64,000 nt of DNA from CAMAVH01 sp046297835 (GTDB taxonomy: Bacteria; Pseudomonadota; Alphaproteobacteria; SMXQ01), in contig JBKBHI010000013.1 of the NCBI GenBank assembly GCA_046297835.1, positions 37,526-101,525 on the forward strand. The letters are read 5' to 3'. Positions 1 through 7,723 of the stretch are shown here, piece after piece; within the stretch, counting starts at the first letter, position 1; each line of letters opens with the position of its first letter. The translations under genes were made by a program, and so were the position numbers. Under the pieces are notes generated by a model, which saw only the letters and a program-made list of their open reading frames with translations, ran no database searches and was not told the origin of the DNA.

Positions 1-188
1 CGACCAAGCCGGAGATCAAGCTGGCCGTGGAAAGCCTGTTCAAGGTCAAAGTGACGGCCGTGAACACGCTGCGCCAGCAGGGCAAGATTAAGGTGTTCCG
101 CGGCCGTTACGGCCGTCGGTCCGACAGCAAGAAGGCCATCATCACGCTGGCCGAAGGCAACACCATCGACGTCACGTCGAAGGTCTGA
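1..188 (+). CDS. rplW: 50S ribosomal protein L23, C-terminal part (5' end outside the window)
   Basis: The first full codon starts at base 3 and the frame runs to a TGA, giving 61 residues. They include the L23 segment IKLAVESLFKVKV followed by the basic NTLRQQGKIKVFRGRYGRR stretch. L23 sits at the exit of the peptide tunnel and docks trigger factor and SRP. It is the expected gene immediately before rplB in an S10 operon. The N-terminal part lies upstream of the window, so the entry is truncated by the window edge and not by mutation. Confidence 0.95.
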   Translation, partial: TKPEIKLAVESLFKVKVTAVNTLRQQGKIKVFRGRYGRRSDSKKAIITLAEGNTIDVTSKV

Positions 189-202
189 GCGAGAGTACGA
201 TC

Positions 203-1030
203 ATGGCTCTGAAAAAATTCAATCCGACTACGCCTTCGCAGCGCGAGCTGGTGCTGGTCGACCGCTCGAGCCTGTGGAAAGGCGCGCCCGTCAAGGCGCT
301 GACCGAAGGCAAGCAGAAGAACGGCGGTCGCAACAACACCGGCCGCATCACCGTGCGCCACCAGGGCGGCGGGCACAAGCAGCGCTACCGCCTGATCGAC
401 TTCAAGCGTCGCAAGTTCGACGTCGTCGGCAAGGTCGAGCGCCTCGAATACGATCCGAACCGCACCGCCTTCATCGCGCTCATCCGCTATGAGGACGGCG
501 AGCTGGCCTACATCCTGGCGCCGCAGCGCCTGGCCGTCGGCGACAGTGTCGTCGCGGGCGAGAAGGTCGACATTCAGCCGGGCAACGCCATGCCGCTGAA
601 GGCGATCCCGGTCGGCACGATCGTGCACAACGTCGAGATGAAGGTCGGCAAGGGCGGCCAGATGGCCCGTTCCGCCGGCACCTTCGTCCAGCTCATCGGC
701 CGCGACGGCGGCAACGCTCAGCTGCGTCTCGCCTCCGGCGAAGTGCGCATGGTCTCCGAGCTGTGCATGGCAACGATCGGCGCCGTGTCCAACCCGGACC
801 AGCAGAACGTCAATTTCGGCAAGGCCGGCCGCAAGCGCTGGATGGGCATCCGCCCGACCGTTCGCGGCGTCGTCATGAACCCGGTCGATCACCCGCACGG
901 CGGCGGCGAAGGCCGCACCTCGGGCGGTCGCCACCCGGTCACCCCGTGGGGCAAGCCCACGAAGGGCGCCCGCACCCGCAAAAAGAAGCCGTCGGACAGC
1001 ATGATCATGCGCCGCCGGTATCAGAAGTAA
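203..1030 (+). CDS. rplB: 50S ribosomal protein L2
   Basis: The 275-residue product matches the usual L2 length. L2 is a core large-subunit protein needed for subunit association and close to the peptidyl transferase centre. The diagnostic C-terminal block is present at about residues 223-250, with DHPHGGGEGRTSGGRHPVTP containing the conserved histidine near the catalytic centre. The basic tail RTRKKKPSDSMIMRRR follows. It starts 14 bases after rplW and is followed 13 bases later by rpsS. Confidence 0.98.
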   Translation: MALKKFNPTTPSQRELVLVDRSSLWKGAPVKALTEGKQKNGGRNNTGRITVRHQGGGHKQRYRLIDFKRRKFDVVGKVERLEYDPNRTAFIALIRYEDGELAYILAPQRLAVGDSVVAGEKVDIQPGNAMPLKAIPVGTIVHNVEMKVGKGGQMARSAGTFVQLIGRDGGNAQLRLASGEVRMVSELCMATIGAVSNPDQQNVNFGKAGRKRWMGIRPTVRGVVMNPVDHPHGGGEGRTSGGRHPVTPWGKPTKGARTRKKKPSDSMIMRRRYQK

Positions 1031-1043
1031 GAGGAGAACCGTC

Positions 1044-1319
1044 TTGGCACGTTCTGTTTGGAAGGGCCCGTTCATCGACGGCTACCTTCTCAAGAAGGCG
1101 GAAGACACTCGCGGTTCGGGCCGCAATCAGGTCATCAAGACCTGGTCGCGCCGCTCGACCATCCTGCCGCAGTTCGTCGGTCTGACGTTCGGCGTCCATA
1201 ACGGGCACAAGTTCCTGCCCGTGCTCGTGACCGAGAACATGGTCGGCCACAAGCTGGGCGAGTTCGCGCCGAGCCGGACCTTCCACGGCCATACGGCCGA
1301 CAAGAAGGCGAAGAAGTAA
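1044..1319 (+). CDS. rpsS: 30S ribosomal protein S19 (TTG start)
   Basis: The 91-residue protein begins with the canonical S19 N-terminus (M)ARSVWKGPFIDGYLLKKAE and contains the 16S-binding segment FVGLTFGVHNGHKFLPV. The start codon is TTG, chosen because it gives the family N-terminus and is preceded by a strong AAGAGGAG ribosome binding site at about 1029-1036. S19 forms a complex with S13 in the head of the small subunit. It lies between rplB and rplV as in other S10 operons. Confidence 0.97.
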   Translation: MARSVWKGPFIDGYLLKKAEDTRGSGRNQVIKTWSRRSTILPQFVGLTFGVHNGHKFLPVLVTENMVGHKLGEFAPSRTFHGHTADKKAKK

Positions 1320-1321
1320 TC

Positions 1322-1708
1322 ATGGGCAAGAAAGCAGCTCCCCGCCGCGTGGCGGACAACGAGGCGATGGCTCGCGGCCAGATGATCCGCATCAGCCCGC
1401 GCAAGCTCGGCGTCGTCGCCGGCTTGATCCGCGGCAAGAAGGCGGACGCCGCCCTCGCCGAATTGACCTTCTCCAAGCGCCGCATCGCCGGCGACGTGAA
1501 GAAGGTCCTGCAGTCGGCGATCGCCAACGCGGAGAACAACCATCAGCTCGACGTCGACAAGCTCTATGTCGCCGAAGCGAGCGTCGGCAAGGCGCTGGTC
1601 ATGAAGCGCTTCCACGCCCGCGCGCGCGGGCGCGCCGGCCGCATCGAGAAGCTGTTCAGCAATTTGACCCTTGTCGTGCGCGAGCGCGAAGAGACGGAGA
1701 GCGCCTAA
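1322..1708 (+). CDS. rplV: 50S ribosomal protein L22
   Basis: The 128-residue product has the L22 fold signature (ISPRKLGVVAGLIRGKKADAAL) and the extended hairpin KRFHARARGRAGRI, whose tip lines the peptide exit tunnel and is where macrolide-resistance changes occur in other species. A short N-terminal extension (MGKKAAPRRVADNEAMA) precedes the core, common in alphaproteobacteria. The gene starts 2 bases after rpsS, and its TAA overlaps the rpsC ATG by one base (TAATG), which suggests translational coupling. Confidence 0.97.
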   Translation: MGKKAAPRRVADNEAMARGQMIRISPRKLGVVAGLIRGKKADAALAELTFSKRRIAGDVKKVLQSAIANAENNHQLDVDKLYVAEASVGKALVMKRFHARARGRAGRIEKLFSNLTLVVREREETESA

Positions 1709-2385
1709 TGGGCCAGAAAGTCAATCCGATCGGCCTGCGCCTCGGCATCAACCGCACGTGGGATTCGCGTTGGTTCGCCAAGAGCGACTACGCCAGCTTC
1801 CTGCATGAGGACATCAAGATCCGCGAAGTGCTGCGCAAGCGTCTGGCCCAGGCCGGCGTGTCCCGCATCATCGTCGAGCGTCCGGCCAAGAAGGCCCGCA
1901 TTACGATCCACTCCGCCCGCCCCGGCGTCGTCATCGGCAAGAAGGGCGCGGACATCGAGAAGCTGCGCAGCGAGCTCGGCCAGATCACCGGCGCCGAAGT
2001 GCATCTGAACATCGTCGAAGTGCGCAAGCCCGAGATCGACGCCCAGCTGATCGCCGAGAACATCGCGCAGCAGCTCGAGCGCCGCGTCGCCTTCCGCCGC
2101 GCCATGAAGCGCGCCGTGCAGTCGGCCATGCGCCTCGGCGCCCAGGGCATCCGCATCAATTGCTCGGGCCGTCTCGGCGGCTCGGAAATCGCCCGCATCG
2201 AATGGTATCGCGAAGGCCGCGTGCCGCTGCACACGCTGCGCGCCGACGTCGATTTCGGCCGCGGCACCGCCTTCACCACCTATGGAACCTGCGGCGTCAA
2301 AGTTTGGGTCTTCAAGGGCGAAGTCCTCGCCCATGACCCGATGGCCCAGGACAAGAAGATCATGGAGCAGCAGGTCGCCCGCTAA
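1708..2385 (+). CDS. rpsC: 30S ribosomal protein S3
   Basis: The 225-residue protein starts MGQKVNPIGLRLG, typical of S3. It carries the type II KH domain with the GxxG loop in VIGKKGADIEKLR at about residues 72-84 and the C-terminal domain with IARIEWYREGRVPLHTLRAD. S3 lines the mRNA entry channel and contributes to ribosomal helicase activity. The start overlaps the rplV stop by one base. Confidence 0.98.
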   Translation: MGQKVNPIGLRLGINRTWDSRWFAKSDYASFLHEDIKIREVLRKRLAQAGVSRIIVERPAKKARITIHSARPGVVIGKKGADIEKLRSELGQITGAEVHLNIVEVRKPEIDAQLIAENIAQQLERRVAFRRAMKRAVQSAMRLGAQGIRINCSGRLGGSEIARIEWYREGRVPLHTLRADVDFGRGTAFTTYGTCGVKVWVFKGEVLAHDPMAQDKKIMEQQVAR

Positions 2386-2418
2386 GGCGCCTCTCTCATC
2401 GAAGCGAAAGTCTGAGAC

Positions 2419-2838
2419 ATGCTGAGTCCCAAGCGCACGAAATACCGCAAAGCCCACAAGGGCCGTATCCACGGCCTGGCGAAGGGCGGCACGCAGCTGA
2501 ACTTCGGCGCCCACGGCCTGAAGGCCATGGAGCCGATGCGCATCACCGCGCGCCAGATCGAGGCCGCGCGCCGCGCGATCACGCGCCACATGAAGCGCGT
2601 CGGCCGCGTCTGGGTGCTCGTGTTCCCCGATGTGCCGGTGTCGACTAAGCCGGCCGAAGTCCGCATGGGCTCCGGCAAGGGCGCGCCCGAATATTGGGTG
2701 GCGCGCGTGAAGCCGGGCCGCATCATGTTCGAGATCGACGGCGTCAACGCGACCGTCGCCAAGGAAGCGTTCGATCTGGCCGCCGCCAAGCTGCCGATCA
2801 AGACGAAGTTCGTCACGCGCCAGGCGCTGGAGGCCTGA
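2419..2838 (+). CDS. rplP: 50S ribosomal protein L16
   Basis: The 139-residue product begins MLSPKRTKYRKAHKGR and contains the L16 signatures GAHGLKAMEP and GSGKGAPEYWVARVKPG. L16 binds near the A-site tRNA elbow and helps organise the peptidyl transferase region. It stands in the standard position between rpsC and rpmC, with 33 bases after rpsC and only one base before rpmC. Confidence 0.98.
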   Translation: MLSPKRTKYRKAHKGRIHGLAKGGTQLNFGAHGLKAMEPMRITARQIEAARRAITRHMKRVGRVWVLVFPDVPVSTKPAEVRMGSGKGAPEYWVARVKPGRIMFEIDGVNATVAKEAFDLAAAKLPIKTKFVTRQALEA

Positions 2839-2839
2839 G

Positions 2840-3037
2840 ATGAAAGCGACCGACCTGAAAACCAAGACCGCCGACGAGCTCAAGACCGAGCTCGTGAGCC
2901 TGAAGCGCGAAGCCTTCAATCTGCGCTTCCAGAAGGCCAGCGGCCAGCTCGAGAACACCGCCCGCGTGCGCGCCGTGCGCCGCGACATCGCCCGCATCCA
3001 GACCGTTCTGGGCGCGAAGCCGGCGCCGCGGTCCTAA
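2840..3037 (+). CDS. rpmC: 50S ribosomal protein L29
   Basis: The 65-residue, two-helix protein begins MKATDLKTKTADELKTEL and has the L29 motif KREAFNLRFQKASGQLENTARVR. L29 lies at the tunnel exit beside L23. The ATG starts one base after the rplP TGA, so the two are probably translationally coupled. Confidence 0.97.
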   Translation: MKATDLKTKTADELKTELVSLKREAFNLRFQKASGQLENTARVRAVRRDIARIQTVLGAKPAPRS

Positions 3038-3049
3038 GGAGAACACGAG

Positions 3050-3289
3050 ATGCCCAAGCGTATCCTCACCGGCACCGTCGTCAGCGACAAGATGGACAAG
3101 ACCGTCACGGTCCTCGTCGAGCGTCGCGTCGCGCACCCGGTCTACAAGAAGTTCATCAAGCAGTCGAAGAAGTACGCTGCTCACGACGAAACGAACGCCT
3201 GCAAGATCGGCGACACCGTGCGCATTCGCGAATGCCGCCCGCTGTCGAAGAACAAGCGGTTCGAAGTCATCACCGGCGACGCGCAGTAA
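3050..3289 (+). CDS. rpsQ: 30S ribosomal protein S17
   Basis: The 79-residue OB-fold protein begins MPKRILTGTVVSDKMDKTV, with the further S17 motif GDTVRIRECRPLSKNKRF. It is a primary 16S rRNA binder in the small-subunit body. An AAGGAG ribosome binding site precedes the ATG. Order rpmC-rpsQ-rplN is the usual end of S10 and beginning of spc. Confidence 0.97.
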   Translation: MPKRILTGTVVSDKMDKTVTVLVERRVAHPVYKKFIKQSKKYAAHDETNACKIGDTVRIRECRPLSKNKRFEVITGDAQ

Positions 3290-3330
3290 GCGCGGCCCAG
3301 AGTTGCAGAAGTTAAGAAAGGCATAGTGCC

Positions 3331-3699
3331 ATGATCCAGATGCAATCGAACCTCGAAGTCGCCGACAACTCCGGCGCGCGTCGAGTGCAATGCATCAAAG
3401 TGCTGGGCGGTTCGCACCGCCGCACCGCCGACGTCGGCGACGTCATCGTCGTCAGCGTGAAGGACGCGATTCCGCGCGGCCGCGTCAAGAAGGGCGACGT
3501 GCAGCGCGCCGTCATCGTCCGCACGGCGAAGGAGATCCGCCGCGCCGACGGCAGCGCGATCCGCTTCGACCGCAACGCCGCCGTCCTGATCGACAAGCAG
3601 AACGAGCCCATCGGCACCCGCATCTTCGGGCCGGTGACGCGCGAGCTGCGCTCCAAGGGCTTCATGAAGATCATCTCGCTCGCGCCCGAAGTGCTCTGA
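3331..3699 (+). CDS. rplN: 50S ribosomal protein L14
   Basis: The 122-residue protein begins MIQMQSNLEVADNSGARRVQCIKVLGG, the highly conserved L14 N-terminus, and ends with the LRSKGFMKIISLAPEVL block. L14 forms an intersubunit bridge and is the docking site of the silencing factor RsfS in other bacteria. The 41-base gap before it holds an AAGAAAGGC ribosome binding site. Confidence 0.98.
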   Translation: MIQMQSNLEVADNSGARRVQCIKVLGGSHRRTADVGDVIVVSVKDAIPRGRVKKGDVQRAVIVRTAKEIRRADGSAIRFDRNAAVLIDKQNEPIGTRIFGPVTRELRSKGFMKIISLAPEVL

Positions 3700-3718
3700 G
3701 CGGGAAAGGCAGGAAGAC

Positions 3719-4042
3719 ATGTCCGTTAAATTGAAGATCAAAAAGGGCGACAACGTCGTCGTCCTCACCGGCCGCGACAAGGGCAAGACCGGCACCGTCA
3801 TGAAGGTGATGCCGAAGGAAAGCCGCGTCGTCGTCCAGGGCGTCAACGTCGTGAAGCGCCACACCCGTCCGGCGGCCGGCCAGCAAGGCGGCATCGTCGA
3901 GAAGGAATCGACCATCCACGTCTCCAACGTGTCCTTGATCGACCCCAAGACCAGCAAGCCGACCCGCGTCGGCTACAAGACGGTCGACGGCGGTCGCAAG
4001 GTGCGCGTGGCCCGTCGCTCCGGCGACGTGCTGGACATCTGA
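3719..4042 (+). CDS. rplX: 50S ribosomal protein L24
   Basis: The 107-residue product carries the KOW motif KGDNVVVLTGRDKGKTG at residues 9-25, followed by VVVQGVNVVKRHTRP. L24 is an early assembly initiator of the 50S subunit. It lies 19 bases after rplN and 10 bases before rplE, the normal spc order. Confidence 0.97.
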   Translation: MSVKLKIKKGDNVVVLTGRDKGKTGTVMKVMPKESRVVVQGVNVVKRHTRPAAGQQGGIVEKESTIHVSNVSLIDPKTSKPTRVGYKTVDGGRKVRVARRSGDVLDI

Positions 4043-4052
4043 GGAACCGGCA

Positions 4053-4616
4053 ATGGCTAAGACCGAAGAGAAATACGTCCCGCGCTTGCGCCAGCACTAC
4101 GATACCGTGGTGAAGAAGGCGCTCGCCGACGAGTTCAAGTACGACAACGTGATGATGATCCCGAAGATCGAGAAGATCGTCATCAACATGGGCGTCGGCG
4201 AAGCGACCGTCGAAGGCAAGCGCATCGACAGCGCCGTGGCCGACCTGACCGCCATCACCGGCCAGCGTCCGGTCGTGACGCGCGCCCGCAAGGCCATCGC
4301 CAACTTCAAGGTGCGCGAGAACATGCGCCTCGGCTGCAAGGTCACCCTACGCCGCGAGCACATGTACGAATTCCTCGACCGCCTGATCAACATCGCGCTG
4401 CCGCGCGTCCGCGACTTCCGCGGCGTGCCGGGCAACAGCTTCGACGGCGCGGGCAACTACTCCATGGGCCTCAAGGAACAGATCGTGTTCCCCGAAATCG
4501 ATTACGACAAGATCGACCAGGTCCGCGGCATGGACATCACCATCGTGACGACGGCCAAGACCGACGAGGAGGCCAAAGCGCTCCTCAAAGGCTTCGCCAT
4601 GCCGTTCGTCAATTAA
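4053..4616 (+). CDS. rplE: 50S ribosomal protein L5
   Basis: The 187-residue protein has L5 signatures IEKIVINMGVGEA, TGQRPVVTRARKAIANFKVRE and the C-terminal block FPEIDYDKIDQVRGMDITIVTTA. L5 binds 5S rRNA together with L18 and L25 and contacts S13 across the subunit interface. The length matches the family and the context is canonical. Confidence 0.98.
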   Translation: MAKTEEKYVPRLRQHYDTVVKKALADEFKYDNVMMIPKIEKIVINMGVGEATVEGKRIDSAVADLTAITGQRPVVTRARKAIANFKVRENMRLGCKVTLRREHMYEFLDRLINIALPRVRDFRGVPGNSFDGAGNYSMGLKEQIVFPEIDYDKIDQVRGMDITIVTTAKTDEEAKALLKGFAMPFVN

Positions 4617-4630
4617 GGAGGGCCGACCAA

Positions 4631-4936
4631 GTGGCCAAGACCAGCTCCATCGAGAAGAACAAGCGCCGCATGAAGATGGTGAAGAAATTCGCCCCGCGCC
4701 GCGCCAAGCTCAAAGCGATCACCACCGACATGAATCTGTCGGCGGAAGAGCGCTTCGCCGCCCAGCTCAAGCTGGCCGAACTGCCGCGCAATTCGTCGCA
4801 AGTTCGCGTCCGCCTGCGCTGCGAGCTGACGGGCCGCCCGCGCGCGGTTTATCGCAAGTTCAAGCTCTCGCGCATCGCCTTGCGCGATCTGGCCACCAAC
4901 GGGCAGATCCCCGGCATGGTCAAGTCGAGCTGGTAA
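4631..4936 (+). CDS. rpsN: 30S ribosomal protein S14, zinc-free form (GTG start)
   Basis: The 101-residue product is the long S14 type. It has a single cysteine and no pair of CxxC motifs, so it is of the zinc-independent class. The C-terminal block RPRAVYRKFKLSRIALRDLA is diagnostic. The GTG start is fixed by the N-terminus (M)AKTSSIEKNKRR and by AAGGAGGG at 4615-4622. Confidence 0.97.
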   Translation: MAKTSSIEKNKRRMKMVKKFAPRRAKLKAITTDMNLSAEERFAAQLKLAELPRNSSQVRVRLRCELTGRPRAVYRKFKLSRIALRDLATNGQIPGMVKSSW

Positions 4937-4952
4937 GGGAAGGAATCAGGAT

Positions 4953-5351
4953 ATGTCCGTGAGCGATCCGCTCGGCGATCTGTTGACGCGCATCCGCAAT
5001 GCGCAGCATCGCCGCCTGCCGAAGGTGACCAGCCCGGCGTCGAACCTCCGCGCCAACGTGCTCGAGGTTCTCCGCAAGGAAGGCTACATCCGCGGCTTTT
5101 CGCAGAGCCAAGTCGATGGCGGCCTGCCCGAGCTCGAAATCGAGCTGAAGTATCATGAAGGCGAGCCGGTGATCCGCGAGATCCGCCGCGTGTCCAAGCC
5201 GGGCCGCCGCGTTTATTCGAAGATCAAAGACTTGCATCGTCCGTACAACGGTCTCGGCATCGCCGTGCTGTCCACGCCGCGCGGCGTGATGTCGGACAAC
5301 GAGGCCCGCGCCGCCAATGTCGGCGGCGAAGTCCTCTGCCAGGTGTTCTAA
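4953..5351 (+). CDS. rpsH: 30S ribosomal protein S8
   Basis: The 132-residue protein begins MSVSDPLGDLLTRIRNAQ and ends with the S8 signature STPRGVMSDNEARAANVGGEVLCQVF. S8 binds 16S helix 21 and in E. coli represses spc translation. Whether it does so here cannot be judged from the sequence. It follows rpsN by 16 bases. Confidence 0.98.
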   Translation: MSVSDPLGDLLTRIRNAQHRRLPKVTSPASNLRANVLEVLRKEGYIRGFSQSQVDGGLPELEIELKYHEGEPVIREIRRVSKPGRRVYSKIKDLHRPYNGLGIAVLSTPRGVMSDNEARAANVGGEVLCQVF

Positions 5352-5394
5352 GAGACGAGGAGCAGGGCCGCTGACGGCCCCTCAGGAGAGAAGA

Positions 5395-5928
5395 ATGTCG
5401 CGTGTTGGAAAGAACCCGGTGAAAGTGCCCAGCGGCGTCACCGTCAACGTCTCCGGCCAGGAGGTGACGGCGAAGGGCAAGCTCGGCCAGCTCAGCATGG
5501 TCGTCTCGAAGGACGTCGAAACGTCCCTAGACGGCGACAAGGTGTGGGTGAAGCCGCGCGACGAGAGCAAGCGCTCTCGCATGCTGTGGGGCATGACCCG
5601 CAACATGATCAACAACATGGTGAACGGCGTGGCCACCGGCTACACCGTCAACCTCGAGATCAACGGCGTCGGCTATCGCGCTGCCGTGCAGGGCAAGGTC
5701 CTGAACATGCAGCTCGGCTATTCGCACGACATCAACTACCCGATCCCGGAAGGGATCAGCATTAAGTGCGACAAGCCGACGGCCATCTCGATCAGCGGCG
5801 CCGACCGTCAGAAGGTCGGCCAGGTCGCGGCCGAGATCCGCGGCTATCGGAAGCCGGAGCCCTACAAGGGCAAGGGCATCAAATACGACACCGAGACGAT
5901 CTTGCGCAAAGAAGGCAAGAAGAAGTAG
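5395..5928 (+). CDS. rplF: 50S ribosomal protein L6
   Basis: From the ATG at 5395 the product is 177 residues, the normal L6 size, beginning MSRVGKNPVKVPSGV. An upstream in-frame start at 5317 would overlap rpsH and add non-homologous residues, so I reject it. A CAGGAGAG ribosome binding site precedes the chosen ATG. The second L6 domain ends with RGYRKPEPYKGKGIKY, diagnostic of the family. L6 lies near the sarcin-ricin loop. Confidence 0.97.
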   Translation: MSRVGKNPVKVPSGVTVNVSGQEVTAKGKLGQLSMVVSKDVETSLDGDKVWVKPRDESKRSRMLWGMTRNMINNMVNGVATGYTVNLEINGVGYRAAVQGKVLNMQLGYSHDINYPIPEGISIKCDKPTAISISGADRQKVGQVAAEIRGYRKPEPYKGKGIKYDTETILRKEGKKK

Positions 5929-5939
5929 GACCGCCAAAA

Positions 5940-6302
5940 ATGCTCAACTCCAAAGATCTTTTCGCGCGCCGCCAGACGCGCGCGCGCTACCAGATCCGCA
6001 AGAACGCCGGCGGCCGTCCGCGCCTCTCGGTGTTCCGTTCGGGTCAGAACATCTACGCGCAGGTCATCGACGACACGAAGGGCGTCACGCTCGCCGCTGC
6101 CTCGACGCTCGACAAGGACGTCAAGGGCAAGGTCAAGACCGGCGCCGACAAGAACGCCGCCGCCGAGGTGGGCAAGCTGCTGGCGCAACGCGCCACGGCC
6201 GCCGGCGTGAAAGAAGTCGTGTTCGACCGCGGCGGTTATCCGTTCCATGGCCGCGTCAAGGCGCTGGCCGATGCCGCCCGCGAAGCGGGCCTGAGTTTCT
6301 AA
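5940..6302 (+). CDS. rplR: 50S ribosomal protein L18
   Basis: From the ATG at 5940 the product has 120 residues: MLNSKDLFARRQTRARYQIRK, then RPRLSVFRSGQNIYAQVIDD, and the C-terminal FDRGGYPFHGRVKALADAAREAGLSF typical of L18. L18 delivers 5S rRNA to the large subunit with L5. An open frame continues upstream into rplF, but only this start gives the family N-terminus. Confidence 0.97.
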   Translation: MLNSKDLFARRQTRARYQIRKNAGGRPRLSVFRSGQNIYAQVIDDTKGVTLAAASTLDKDVKGKVKTGADKNAAAEVGKLLAQRATAAGVKEVVFDRGGYPFHGRVKALADAAREAGLSF

Positions 6303-6316
6303 GGGAAGTTTGATCC

Positions 6317-6877
6317 ATGGCACGTAGACCCCAAGGCGAGAACAAGGGCCGCGGCGGCGACGATCGCGAGCAGAGCGACATCGTCGACAAGCTCGTCTCG
6401 ATCAATCGCGTCGCGAAGGTGGTGAAGGGCGGCCGTCGCTTCGGCTTCGCCGCGCTCGTCGTCGTCGGCGACACGAAGGGCCGCGTCGGCTACGGCTCGG
6501 GCAAGGCCCGCGAGGTTCCGGAAGCGATCCGCAAGGCCACCGAGCACGCCAAGCGCAACATGATCCGCATCCAGATCCGCGACGGCCGCACGCTGCACCA
6601 TGACGTCGCCGGCCGCTTCGGTGCCGGCCGCGTCGTCCTGCGCGCCGCGCCGGCCGGCACCGGCATCATCGCCGGCGGCCCGATGCGCGCCGTGTTCGAA
6701 ACCTGCGGCATCCAGGACATCGTCACCAAGTCGGTCGGCACGTCCAACCCGCACAACATGATCAAGGCGACCTTCGCCGCGCTGCAGAGCCTGCGCTCTC
6801 CGCGCATGGTCGCCGCCGCGCGCGGCAAGAAAGTGGCCGAGATCCTCGGTCGCGACGCCGCCGCCGTCGCCGAATAA
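6317..6877 (+). CDS. rpsE: 30S ribosomal protein S5
   Basis: The 186-residue product contains the S5 double-stranded RNA-binding domain (INRVAKVVKGGRRFGFAALVVVGDTKGRVGYGSGKA) and the C-terminal VGTSNPHNMIKATFAALQ. S5 is at the mRNA entry site and affects decoding fidelity. It is 14 bases after rplR. The N-terminal extension rich in E, N, K and R is common in alphaproteobacteria. Confidence 0.98.
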   Translation: MARRPQGENKGRGGDDREQSDIVDKLVSINRVAKVVKGGRRFGFAALVVVGDTKGRVGYGSGKAREVPEAIRKATEHAKRNMIRIQIRDGRTLHHDVAGRFGAGRVVLRAAPAGTGIIAGGPMRAVFETCGIQDIVTKSVGTSNPHNMIKATFAALQSLRSPRMVAAARGKKVAEILGRDAAAVAE

Positions 6878-6888
6878 GGAGATCGCTC

Positions 6889-7080
6889 ATGGCCGCCACC
6901 AAGACCCTCAAGGTCACCCAGACCGGCAGCCCGATCGGCCGCCGCCACGACCAGCGCGAGACCCTGATCGGCCTTGGCCTGAACAAGCGCCATCGCACCA
7001 AGGAGCTGCCGGACACTCCGGCGATCCGCGGCATGATCACCAAAGTCGCGCATCTTCTGCGCGTCGAAGAGTCGAAGTAA
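6889..7080 (+). CDS. rpmD: 50S ribosomal protein L30
   Basis: The 63-residue protein has the L30 signature KVTQTGSPIGRRHDQRETLIGLGLNKRH and ends with IRGMITKVAHLLRVEE. The size and position between rpsE and rplO fit the family. A TAAGGAGAT ribosome binding site overlaps the end of rpsE. Confidence 0.97.
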   Translation: MAATKTLKVTQTGSPIGRRHDQRETLIGLGLNKRHRTKELPDTPAIRGMITKVAHLLRVEESK

Positions 7081-7147
7081 CGTCCCCGCACGGGGCATGA
7101 GAGACAGTCGCTCCGCGCGGTAAGCGCCGAGCCGAAGGATAGAAGCC

Positions 7148-7684
7148 ATGCAGCTGAATCAGATTTCCGACAACCAGGGCGCGCACAAGGCGCGCCGTCG
7201 CATCGGCCGCGGCATCGGTTCGGGCCGCGGCAAGACCTCCGGCAAGGGCGTGAAGGGCCAGAAGGCGCGCACCGGCGTGTCGATCAACGGCTTCGAAGGC
7301 GGCCAGATGCCGATTCATCGCCGCGTGCCGAAGCGCGGCTTCAACAACATTTCCGGCCAGGTCTTCGCCGAACTGACGCTCGGCCGCCTGCAGAAGGCGA
7401 TCGACGCCGGCAAGCTCGACGCGTCCAAGACGGTCACGCTCGAGGCGCTCAAGGCGTCGGGCGTCGTGCGCCACCTGCGCGACGGCGTGCGCCTGATCGC
7501 GTCCGGCGAGCTGAAGAGCAAGGTCGCCCTCGAGATCACCGGCGGCTCGCGCGCCGCCATCGCCGCGGTCGAGAAGGCTGGCGGTTCGGTGAAGGTCGCG
7601 ATTTTGGCGAAGGCCGACCGCCCCGTGGTGGAGAGCAACTCCATCCGCGCGCGCAAAGCACGGGCGGCGGGTAAGACTGCCTAA
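7148..7684 (+). CDS. rplO: 50S ribosomal protein L15
   Basis: The 178-residue product starts MQLNQISDNQGAHKARRRIGRGIGSGRGKTSGKGVKGQKAR, the glycine- and arginine-rich L15 N-terminus that penetrates the 23S core, and has a globular C-terminal domain. It is longer than the 144-residue E. coli protein because of a C-terminal tail (VESNSIRARKARAAGKTA). The 67-base gap to rpmD contains a small CCCCG-CAC-CGGGG hairpin. Confidence 0.97.
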   Translation: MQLNQISDNQGAHKARRRIGRGIGSGRGKTSGKGVKGQKARTGVSINGFEGGQMPIHRRVPKRGFNNISGQVFAELTLGRLQKAIDAGKLDASKTVTLEALKASGVVRHLRDGVRLIASGELKSKVALEITGGSRAAIAAVEKAGGSVKVAILAKADRPVVESNSIRARKARAAGKTA

Positions 7685-7723
7685 GACCTCGCCCGTCGGC
7701 CACCAGTAACCGAGGGATTAGTC